A stretch of 64,000 nt of DNA from Aphrocallistes beatrix (Eukaryota > Porifera > Hexactinellida > Sceptrulophora > Aphrocallistidae): assembly GCA_963281255.1 (NCBI GenBank), contig OY725501.1:2891674-2955673 (forward strand), written 5' to 3'. The notes under the pieces were generated by a model, which worked only from the letters and a program-made list of their open reading frames with translations, had not been told where the DNA came from and did not search any database. A program made the translations under genes and the position numbers. This document shows positions 51,414-60,546 of this stretch, piece by piece; position 1 is the first letter of the stretch; each line of letters opens with the position of its first letter.

Positions 51414-54400
51414 AGCCGCAGACTCCCTTGTAAATATCTCTATTTTACTACCCTTTTACCTAACCTCTGATAGTATGTAATTATCCGTACTGATCCGTCC
51501 TAGCACGGTTTCATTGCACTCAAACTGTCTGTCTGATCTACTCAGTGAATTGATTCGTACAATGCATCTATGTTGGAACTTTTATCTAGAATTTTATCTA
51601 TTTTGATTTGGTTATTAATCAACACTTCAGTCCATCACGATTATCTCCTTTCTTAATACGTATTATTACTATTATCTCCGAGTAGAGTACAGATATATGT
51701 GTGGTTCCATCTCTTTGTACAATTGTTATGAAACACTAATTTCAGATATATTTAATGATTTTGCTATGCCTTGTGATATTCTACTTATTTTTACATTACA
51801 ATGAATAGCATGACCAATGTTGAGATTGTTTACGGCTTTTATTCCAAATAGTGGCTCATCAGGAGAGCATACTGTCAGGGTTGTTTGTCCTGAAGCCTAA
51901 CTGGTAGGAATTGTTTCCATAATTACCGCCATAGGAAGCGAACTTGGCTTGATAAAATCTAGCAATATACCTGCTGGGCTCGAATTTCTAACTTGTTTTG
52001 CGAAAATTCTACAAATTTTAAGGTAGCCTACCAGGTTTGCTATCCTCCTTCCATCTGGTAAGTTATCTCTCCTACCAATCCTGAATGAATCAACTCGATA
52101 CTTAGTTGAGGTACGTCATCGCCTGATCACAGTTCTGTGTAATTATATCTGCATTCCAAGTGTATATAGTAATTGCCATTTGATACCAACTCAATTTGTT
52201 GCATCAATGACTACCTAAACATTGATTGTTCAGCCAAATGTAATAATACATTCATCTCATGAATTAAACTCGGATGAATGGAATCATTCAGTATGTCGAC
52301 ACTGGTTGTATGATCTAATTCGTAATTATTCTTTGCCCCCGCTTTGAAAAATTAAATTAGTTGGCGTTTAACGATATTATTCTCCTATTCGTGATTCCAT
52401 TAGGGACAACGCAGACATACTGCGTGAGATTTCAACTTTTATCTCAAATACCTTTCAGCTGTGTTCATCTAAGCTGGCCCTAAATTACCCCAGATGAAGA
52501 GGTTCCTAGAGATCTATTCAACATGACAATTCTGAAATCATATCAAAGATAGACAGTGACGGTATCCACAACCTTACACTCCCAGGGATTCAATCAGGTT
52601 TATCTTTGCCCTGAAATTTGAATGCGTCATCACCCAAGTTACTATTTTCAAGATTGATATACTGTATCAATTGAACTTGTTGATTGATGGAATATTCAGT
52701 ATTGCTGCATAACTTACAATATTATGCTGACGTCATGATGACATCAAATTTATGGAAGAAAAGAACACATTTCATCAATTCTTGTCCCCTCAATCGATTC
52801 GTCTTTCTTTGACTTATTTGTGTATCTCTCAAATAAGAAGAAATATATGGACATGTTATATTGTACCATTTTCAGAATTGCTCTCCACTGTGCTTTTTGT
52901 AATCAGTGAGATTCATTATTGTTTCTCTAATTCAAAATACTTGGCACCATATTCCTAATTGATTGATCTTGAATGGAATTATTCTATGGAATTGAATTTC
53001 TGGTAATTATCGTTATGTACTAAGTTTCCAGTATCAAGTTCTATGCATTTTTATTGCAACTCCTAGAGATGCCGACTCAGTATTGCCAGGATATAAAGGA
53101 AACAATCATTTATCATAAATCTATTTATAATCTATCCTAAATGGATGCAATGCTAGGAATATCAATGATATCAACATCAATTCAATGCACAGGACATGGT
53201 TTTTGGGGATATTTTAAAGGTTCTCCCTTTTCATCTCACTTATCAGAAAACTTCTCAATCTACACAGATCATAGTTTTGTTACTTTTTACGCAATCTTCA
53301 TGACCCAGCTATAATTGCTCTAATGCCAGATTTGCTATTCCAAGTTGGGTAATTCAAATTCTTAACAGATGATATGGGCTATCATCCTCGACTACACATG
53401 CTAATATGTGACATTTCTCATTCTTTCTTTTATTAGAACCCGATACGAAACAAGTAAAGAATCTTTAGGAATTTGTTCAGTCTAGTATAGTTTGTAATGA
53501 CAGCATTTCTTCAAATTCAACATTGTCAGTCCGTGTAAGGAATCTTTACAGAAAAGCTGGCTGCTACTCGTATGGCTGTTTGCTGTTGCTGAGTTCGTTC
53601 TAGTTTAAACTCAGAAGTTGGCTACATTGTACGGCAATTCAGCACTCTCTGCACACTCTGACCTTATCTCTAAGACTTCAATGCTTCAATCCACCTAGTC
53701 AGTAATCTAACAGTAGATACTTTACCTGTGTTAACTTCAAGTTGAGTTTATGTGGGTCAAGTGCGTCATGAATTCCTACTTCGTAGTAGGAAACTAGAAC
53801 AGATCTTAATGAATAGTGATTAACTTGTCCTTCACATGCGCTTTCTAAAAAAATCAAATTGGTCCAGACTGTACTTCAAATGTATCTTAAATTAATCAAA
53901 TCCAGGTTCCATCAAGTACGCTCATTATAAACAGATATGAGCATTCACTATTATTAACAAACTTGTACTAATTTCACAGCTAACATAGGATTTGTAGCTA
54001 AATAATACCAAGTAGCTTTGCTATAATCACAGTTATTAAGTGTATTACAAGTTTCTTTACTGTAATTACCTTTTTAATTGCAATAATAAATTTAGGGTAG
54101 TGTAGACTATTGAGTAACGTTAGGTAATAAGATTAGAAATTACTTGCTTAGTAAGGACCGTGGTGAATAGAGGTTGTACTTACGTAATCAACTAAAAAAG
54201 AGGAGAAGTTGCTATACGTGGCAGCGAGGGGAAGACGCTTGAATATATGACTATGAGATGGGCGGAGCAGAAATGTCCTAGTTACCATTATTTTGATTTA
54301 GAATTGAGAAAACACTCCCTTCTCAATATCATATTATGGAACTTGTTGAACTCAAAATTGCGATCTGCTGTTGTGTAACATGGTACTATTGTTTGTTGAG

Positions 54401-54732
54401 CTCAGCAATATTACTGTTGATCGATGAGCTTTGTTATATGATATTCCTTCGAGTGGCAGTGAGGTTGTAGTACCTTTAAAAACAGTTCCAATGTCATCAC
54501 AGAGCAATGCTGAAAATTCCCAGTAGTCTGCACTGCTCCAGAAGAATAGCAATTAGAGGTGTGAAAGTGCTAATATGTCATAATTATTCTTTCTTTTGAT
54601 ACTCTGCAGAACAAACGCTCCAAAATTATATGATAACTTTGTTATTGTCATAACTGACATTGTATTGCTACACAGTATACATTAAGTAGTGGTATTATCT
54701 ATGATACGTTTATCCTGTATATTTAGCGCCCA
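51414..54732. other. 3.3-kb intergenic region, no gene seen
   Basis: Probably the 3'UTR of CCDC6 followed by the 5' region of KMO. I see no coding sequence, transposon end or tandem repeat. It is the longest repeat-poor non-coding stretch of the window, in contrast to 40.4-45.7 kb. Confidence 0.5.
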
Positions 54733-56148
54733 ATGAGTATTGTAGTAGTGGGCGGGGGGTTGGTTGGGTCAATGCAGGCACTGATGCTGGCTCAGTCAGG
54801 CGGTGAGGTCAAATTGTTTGATTCGCGTAAGGACCCTAGAGAAGGGTTTGAAGGAGGAAAGAGTATAAATCTAGCTCTCTCCACCAGAGGCAGGAATGCT
54901 CTCCAATCTGTAGATTGTGAAGAAGAAGTGTTAGCTTCCGCAGTTCCCATGAAGGGTCGATTCATTCATACAAAGGATGGAAGCCGCTTCACACTCCCAT
55001 ACAGCCCGAAAGGCGAGTGCATCTACTCCGTTAACCGCAAGAGATTGAACGAAATTCTGCTCACTAAAGCAGAACAAAGAGGTGTGAAAACCAACTTTGG
55101 TCACAAATGTGTGTCTGTCAGCTTTATGGACAACACAGTCAACTTTGAAGTGTCCGACGGAGTCAATACCAATAGCACGCCGTACTTTAGCCAGAAATAC
55201 GAGTACATGTTTGGGTGTGATGGGGCCCACTCAGTGGTCCGGAAGGAGATGATCTCCTCGCTGGACCTCTTCTCTCAGGAGTTTATACAGCACAATTACA
55301 AAGAACTGGAAATCCCGCCAAAAGACGATGGATTCGCGCTCGACTCTAACTACCTCCACATCTGGCCCCGTAACGAGTTCATGATGATTGCATTGGCTAA
55401 TCCTGACAATACATTTACGGTCACTCTCTTCCTACCGCGCACAATCTTCAGTAATCTCAACACCAATTATGATGTGACAGAATTTTTTCGTGAAAATTTC
55501 CCCGATGTAATCGACTTGATAGGTGTAAGGAAACTAACAGATGACTTTTTTCAGAACCCGACTGGTCGTCTTGTTAGCGTAAAATGCAGTCCTCATCATT
55601 ATCGCAACGTGCTGCTCTTGGGAGATGCGGCACATGCGATGGTGCCGTTCTATGGACAAGGAATGAATGCTGGTTTCGAGGATTGCTCCGTCTTTCAGGA
55701 GCTTTGGGAAGCGAACGGCAGAGACCTTCAGTTAGCCATGACTCGTTACTCTAAAGTGAGACAGCCGGATTCCCACGCCGTGTGCCAGCTCTCTCTCGAT
55801 AACTACATAGAAATGAGACGGCAAGTAAATTCGCCTGTATTCAGGCTGCGAAGACATCTCAGTTTCGTTCTTGCACAGATATTTCCCCGCGTGTTTAAAC
55901 CCCTCTATCCAACAGTTGCGTTCACGAACACGCCCTACTCTGAGATAATTAAAATGAACCAAGTTCAAAACTATATGCTCATTCTGGTAACTGCGCTCGT
56001 TCTAGGTATCCCACTGGGAGGTGTTGTCGGTTCCACTGCCCTGATATACTACTTGCTCATTAAGAAACCGCCTCCACAACCAAACTCCTACTGGTACTAT
56101 CTCACCTATCTGCCTAAGCAAGTGCGGACTTTTCTAAACTTTATTTGA
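54733..56148 (+). CDS. KMO: kynurenine 3-monooxygenase
   Basis: 471 residues. KMO hydroxylates L-kynurenine to 3-hydroxykynurenine with NADPH and O2, on the outer mitochondrial membrane, in tryptophan breakdown towards NAD+ and xanthurenate. The FAD-binding motif GGGLVGS is at residues 7-13. The family signatures GKSINLALSTRGRNAL and GECIYSVNRKRLNEILL are present, and the second FAD motif LLLGDAAHAMVPFYGQGMNA starts near residue 294. The substrate Arg/Tyr region is present. The C-terminal hydrophobic segment (about 415-443) is the expected membrane anchor. The ATG lies 6 nt after TTTATCCTGTATATTTAG, an acceptor-like sequence. Single exon. Confidence 0.96.
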   Translation: MSIVVVGGGLVGSMQALMLAQSGGEVKLFDSRKDPREGFEGGKSINLALSTRGRNALQSVDCEEEVLASAVPMKGRFIHTKDGSRFTLPYSPKGECIYSVNRKRLNEILLTKAEQRGVKTNFGHKCVSVSFMDNTVNFEVSDGVNTNSTPYFSQKYEYMFGCDGAHSVVRKEMISSLDLFSQEFIQHNYKELEIPPKDDGFALDSNYLHIWPRNEFMMIALANPDNTFTVTLFLPRTIFSNLNTNYDVTEFFRENFPDVIDLIGVRKLTDDFFQNPTGRLVSVKCSPHHYRNVLLLGDAAHAMVPFYGQGMNAGFEDCSVFQELWEANGRDLQLAMTRYSKVRQPDSHAVCQLSLDNYIEMRRQVNSPVFRLRRHLSFVLAQIFPRVFKPLYPTVAFTNTPYSEIIKMNQVQNYMLILVTALVLGIPLGGVVGSTALIYYLLIKKPPPQPNSYWYYLTYLPKQVRTFLNFI

Positions 56149-56414
56149 TGTCTGCAGAGGTCTAGACTCTAGAGCATTGAACCTTCTTCGAATTTTCATA
56201 CTTTCGTATTACTTAGCTTATTTCTTAGTTTATTTCGAATGCTCATGTGTTAGATTCATTCGTGTGTCTACTATCATGATGGTATATTGATAACTGTTAA
56301 ATATAAATTGGTTTTAAGCTGTAAAGTATACGCATAGATCAGTAGATTACAATCCTACCACTTTGTTAAGCCCTCATATCAATTCTTTATGCGGCGTACT
56401 CCTCCCATTGATTT

Positions 56415-56420
56415 AATAAA
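56415..56420 (+). promoter_or_regulatory. poly(A) signal for KMO
   Basis: AATAAA about 270 nt after the KMO stop codon. Confidence 0.5.
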
Positions 56421-56738
56421 AACTATGTAAACTCTACGGCCTCGGCTTAATGGGAATTGCAAAATAGATCAGAAGTCCAGAGCTTCATTACTTCAACCAA
56501 TGAAATTGTATTGCAATCCTCAATTTTTTTATTTTATAGTATATAAGATGTAGCAGCTGATTGTATGCAATAATTAAATTGTCTCCAGAAAACCATGATC
56601 CAATTCCTGAACATATGTGCGCTTTATATAATACTGTACTTACCTGGCGATTTTCTACGATCCCACCCTGAGGATAACACTCTACAGTTAGTGATAATTG
56701 AACGATTAATTGTTGTAGCCTCTGTTATTCTTCCAGTG

Positions 56739-57659
56739 ATGATATCCGGTGAAAAAAAAGAAATACACATATATCATGAACCGACAAAGATAGTTCGAAT
56801 CGCACTTGCCTCAACTAGCAGCATGTTTGCTTCGTCCATTACGAATCCAGTTGATGTTATAAAGGTGAGAATGCAGCTAGAGGGCGAATTGAAATCCCAC
56901 ACTCCTCTCTACAAGAGATACTATAACGGCTTCATCATGGGTGCTTATAGGATCCTGAGTGATGAAGGTATCAGGGGGTGGTATAGAGGTATCACGGCCA
57001 GTCTAATGAGGGAGTTGCTGTACGGTGGGATTAGGCTGGGAGCTTATGAACCTATTAAAGAACTCTACGGCGCGACTGACCCAGCACACACACCGTTATG
57101 GAAGAAAATAGCAGCAGGTGCTACGAGTGGGATGATCGGGTCCGCTATAGCTAATCCTTGCGATCTTGTTAAAATCCGCATGCAAGGTTCTAGAACCTCT
57201 CCACCCTACTCCTCAACACTAAAAGCATTCGTGGTGATCTACCGAGCTGATGGCATACGAGGCCTGTGGCGGGGAGTTGCGCCTACGGTCCAGCGTGCGA
57301 TGGTTCTGACTGCCAGTCAGACTTCATCCTACGACCACACCAAGCACACCATTCTGAACTGGGAACTCATGCAGGACGGATTACCACTGCACTTCGTGTC
57401 TAGCATCATCGCAGGATTTGTCACAGCTTCTACGACGTCTCCACTCGATGTGATTAAGACGAGAATCATGAATCAGGATTCAGAAAGGAAGAGTTATAAA
57501 AACATTTTGGATTGTTTGATGAAGATTTTAAAGACTGAAGGCTTTTCAGGATTGTATAAAGGATTTTTTCCTAACTGGATGCGTCTGGGACCTCACACTA
57601 TAATCTGTTTTTTGGTCTTTGAACGTCTCAGAATTATCTTCAACATTAGACCAATTTGA
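56739..57659 (+). CDS. mitochondrial carrier of the UCP-like SLC25A14/SLC25A30 type
   Basis: 306 residues from MISGEKKE. An ATG at 56595 in the same frame would add 48 residues, but GTTATTCTTCCAG just before 56739 looks like an acceptor and the extension has no carrier homology, so the shorter form is preferred. It contains three carrier repeats, each with the Px[DE]xx[KR] signature: NPVDVIKVRM (about 56846), NPCDLVKIRM (about 57152) and SPLDVIKTRI (about 57438). Between them come GIRGWYRGITASLMRE, GIRGLWRGVAPTVQRA and GFSGLYKGFFPNWMRLGPHT. The PTVQRA and WMRLGPHT motifs resemble UCP4-6/KMCP1 carriers, which move dicarboxylates and inorganic anions across the inner membrane. Single exon. Confidence 0.88.
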   Translation: MISGEKKEIHIYHEPTKIVRIALASTSSMFASSITNPVDVIKVRMQLEGELKSHTPLYKRYYNGFIMGAYRILSDEGIRGWYRGITASLMRELLYGGIRLGAYEPIKELYGATDPAHTPLWKKIAAGATSGMIGSAIANPCDLVKIRMQGSRTSPPYSSTLKAFVVIYRADGIRGLWRGVAPTVQRAMVLTASQTSSYDHTKHTILNWELMQDGLPLHFVSSIIAGFVTASTTSPLDVIKTRIMNQDSERKSYKNILDCLMKILKTEGFSGLYKGFFPNWMRLGPHTIICFLVFERLRIIFNIRPI

Positions 57660-57725
57660 ATAATTGTATCTATAGCGAGATTTTTCGAATAGGTATTTTT
57701 TCATTATATTAATTAATTCACTGTC

Positions 57726-57731
57726 AATAAA
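57726..57731 (+). promoter_or_regulatory. poly(A) signal for the SLC25 carrier
   Basis: AATAAA 66 nt after the carrier stop codon, in the 240-bp space shared with the convergent JmjC gene. Confidence 0.6.
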
Positions 57732-57900
57732 ATACAAATTTCTATATTTTACTCATCTTTATAAACTAGCAGACTTGAAATTATAATTAAATGCTAGTGG
57801 CGTAGTAGACTTTTATCCATGGTCATGATAATGACAAAAGTTAATAATAATTATCAGTTAGACAAATAATACTATTTATATAATTATGACTAGAGATCAG

Positions 57901-59469
57901 CTAGAATAAATTGTTTACGAAGGCCAATTCTAAACAGGAAAATGAATATTTTAAAAAGTTTCCTACCATCTCCATGGGCACTTCACTCACTGTGAGTATC
58001 AGTCCTTCGATGTAATTTCCAAGCCAAATTTCCCACGTGTCGTCTGGCAGTTGGGCTACGAAGTTGGCGATATTTTGCACGTAGGCGTTGAAGATTGGTT
58101 TGGAGTCTCCATCCATTTCTTCAGACACCCTCCTTACCAGATCTTCATACAGCCCCACTCCTTCACACAAAACCCCACTGTACTCATCACCCCAAGGATT
58201 CGTGTCCTGAATCGAATCTTCTAGAACAATGCCTGTGAGTTTGTATCTTATTTTGTGTAACTTGAAGAGCTGATAAGTTGACACTCTTTTGACAACAACT
58301 TGATACGTCGTGTTGTATCTGTTCCATAACCCTTCTTCTATGAGGCTGAAGCACTTCTTCCTGGTGCACACTCTCTCAAATAACCGATCCAGTAACAGTG
58401 TGAGTGCGATAGCTTTACTACGAGTTCTATCCATCCACCTTGACAATGGCGGTGTACTAGCGAATATCTTCTCTACGATTTGAGTTTGTTCAGTATCAGT
58501 CCAAGCATTCACAGAAATGCTGGTTTCAAGCGCTTCTACGTGATGGAACCAGAGCGGTGGGAGGTAGAGCAGGTCTCCTGGTTCCAGTGTTATCTCCATT
58601 CCTGTCGCTTGGGAGATGAACGGAAACTTCTCAGTGTCATTCTCATTACTGATATTAACCTGTGCCTGTGCATGGTGTGGATGTAGGAAAGGGTAGGGAT
58701 ACAAGTGTTTCCATTCGGCAGGCGAGAATACAGTGAATTTCTTTCTGCCTTGTATCTGAGCGTAGAAGTTGTGATACCCGTCATAGTGCATGTGTGCTAT
58801 CACCCCCGGCTCCCCAAACCATACGTTGATCGAACTGTATCTCGGGTTGAGTGAGATGAGCTCCTCTATCGGTTGAACTTCCCCCAAAGCCCACTGGCCG
58901 ATAGAATCAATACCGCCAGAGTAGTAGAGATATGAGGTGTTATTATTACTGCTGTTCGTTATATGCTCAAAGAAGCGCTTTGATGATATACTTGTGTCGT
59001 CTTTGTATGGATTTCGACGGGTTACAAATGGAGTGAGTGGTTTTGATGGCTCATAGTAAGGGCCAAACCACCTGACACTGTTGTTGTACACGTGGTGGAG
59101 CGTGCCTATCTTTCTCGCTAGATAATCTGTGTTCCAATGCTTCATTGCTTCCCATTTTGTGATCACACTGCCCTTTATGACGACTGGTTTCGAGGTAGCA
59201 GCTGCCTCTTTTGCGAATTTTTTCTCCGGGCGTATATTCCAAATTTCAAAATCGTTCTCGATGTTATAGGGCGGAGGAGGCAGAGCAAAGTATAGTTTTA
59301 TCACGAAAAAAGTGCCTGCAATTATGTTGAGCAGTGTCAGCGTGCCTAGAATGTAGAGAAGTCTCCATTTGTACCGCTTCTCAAAGCTTTGAGCAGGAGT
59401 GGGAGAGGTAACTTTCTCACTATAATTATTTGTATTCTGTCTGCGCTTTTTAGCACCTGAGTTACTCAT
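57901..59469 (-). CDS. membrane-anchored JmjC/cupin-8 2-oxoglutarate oxygenase
   Basis: 522 residues from MSNSGAKKRR; the frame is open upstream, but an acceptor-like TCATTCTCATTACCAG lies 23 nt before this ATG. A basic cytosolic tail is followed by one membrane span (about 36-63), then PPPPY and a large lumenal domain with several N-x-S/T sites, so a type II membrane protein is likely. The cupin core has the iron triad H228-Y-D230 (IAHMHYDGYHNFYAQIQGRKKF) and H309 or H310 (LPPLWFHHVEAL), with a lysine in GRKKF able to bind 2-oxoglutarate, so it looks active. The fold is of the FIH/JMJD5/HSPBAP1 type and the substrate is unknown. Tail-to-tail with the SLC25 carrier. Confidence 0.82.
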   Translation of the reverse strand: MSNSGAKKRRQNTNNYSEKVTSPTPAQSFEKRYKWRLLYILGTLTLLNIIAGTFFVIKLYFALPPPPYNIENDFEIWNIRPEKKFAKEAAATSKPVVIKGSVITKWEAMKHWNTDYLARKIGTLHHVYNNSVRWFGPYYEPSKPLTPFVTRRNPYKDDTSISSKRFFEHITNSSNNNTSYLYYSGGIDSIGQWALGEVQPIEELISLNPRYSSINVWFGEPGVIAHMHYDGYHNFYAQIQGRKKFTVFSPAEWKHLYPYPFLHPHHAQAQVNISNENDTEKFPFISQATGMEITLEPGDLLYLPPLWFHHVEALETSISVNAWTDTEQTQIVEKIFASTPPLSRWMDRTRSKAIALTLLLDRLFERVCTRKKCFSLIEEGLWNRYNTTYQVVVKRVSTYQLFKLHKIRYKLTGIVLEDSIQDTNPWGDEYSGVLCEGVGLYEDLVRRVSEEMDGDSKPIFNAYVQNIANFVAQLPDDTWEIWLGNYIEGLILTVSEVPMEMVGNFLKYSFSCLELAFVNNLF

Positions 59470-60546
59470 GCTTAAGGTACTAATATTTGCTACTGGTAAT
59501 GAGAATGAAAACAAGTAACTTTCAATCAATTATTTTACCTCAGAGATATGGATAACTACACGCTAGAAGTGTGGTTAATTAATCTTGATATGCTCAGTCT
59601 AATGTCTATATACAGTAGAATAGGATGTGCAAGAAATGTATTGTTCGATTAGGTTTCATTTTACATAATGTGATCTTAGTGTTTCCTATTTGTGATCTTC
59701 TAAATCCCATTGAGTTTAAAATGAGCGAAAATAGATCGTAAATTACTTGTAAAGAATTGTTAATTAATTTCTAATACGACGGTGTGCTTCACTACTAAAA
59801 TATCATATTATATCACATGGCCATAGAAAGCGGTGCGGCTGGTTTTATTTTGAACGAAGTTCATACTTGCCAACTGTCCCGTTTTTGGCGGGACGTCCCG
59901 CTTTTTTCACTTTTCCATTGAGCTAATTTTCTCGAGTGTCCCGCTTTTACATGAAATTTCCCTACTATGTCCCGCTTTTTTTTACTCATGTATAACACTT
60001 TTCTATTGCGTCCCGCCATGTCCCGCGAAATTCAACGCTGCGTCCCGTTTTTATAATGGCTCAGGTTGGCATGTATGGAAGTTTTCCTCATTTCCTACAA
60101 TCCCCACGTAATTACATTTTGTATTCATCAAATTACATTATCTTTAATTTCAAGCAATCATAATCCTATTGATTAATGACTGAAGATAACAGTGCTCTGT
60201 AGAGTAAGTACGAATCTTGGAATATCTAATCTTATCCCGAATTGTACCTTATTTCATACTATCTACTAAATATTCAGTTCGGTTCGGTCCAGTCTTGATC
60301 ATGAAAAGGAAAGATCCGTCCAACCCGGTCCTCAAAATTGATGTCCGCTGTAACACTAATTGATATAATTCGATACTACACAAAAATCCCCCCTTCTCCA
60401 TCATGTTTTATCACGTTTTAATTAACCCCTTCTTCCCCTTCTTGAGACACTGCACAACATTTACACAGCCCCAGTATGATTATCTGAATTTAGTATTTCT
60501 CATTGTTATCCAGCGCGTATAGATTAGTGCATGGATCGATTTAGCT
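59470..60546. other. divergent intergenic region between JmjC and VLIG genes
   Basis: Contains the MITE at 59862-60077. Otherwise AT-rich with no gene seen. TTTCTCATTGTTATCCAG, ending at 60513, is a good acceptor-like site 33 nt before the VLIG ATG. A short upstream ATG frame (60532) overlaps the main ATG out of frame. Confidence 0.5.
59862..60077. mobile_element. CATACTTGCC-type MITE, copy 2 (6-bp TSD)
   Basis: Starts CATACTTGCCAACTGTCCCG and ends GGTTGGCATGTATG. The 6-bp direct repeat GAAGTT is at 59856-59861 and 60078-60083. The inside again consists of GTCCCGC blocks with T-runs. Confidence 0.85.

Noticed and set aside
51845-51895. second hammerhead-like CUGAUGAG on the minus strand in the CCDC6 3' region
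   Set aside because: The second core GAA after stem II is missing and stem III cannot form.
52752-52958. 68-codon open frame between CCDC6 and KMO
   Set aside because: It has no recognisable domain, no acceptor or poly(A) context and random-like composition.
56595-56738. N-terminal extension of the mitochondrial carrier
   Set aside because: It has no carrier homology, and a polypyrimidine-AG directly before the downstream ATG suggests that it is untranslated or intronic.
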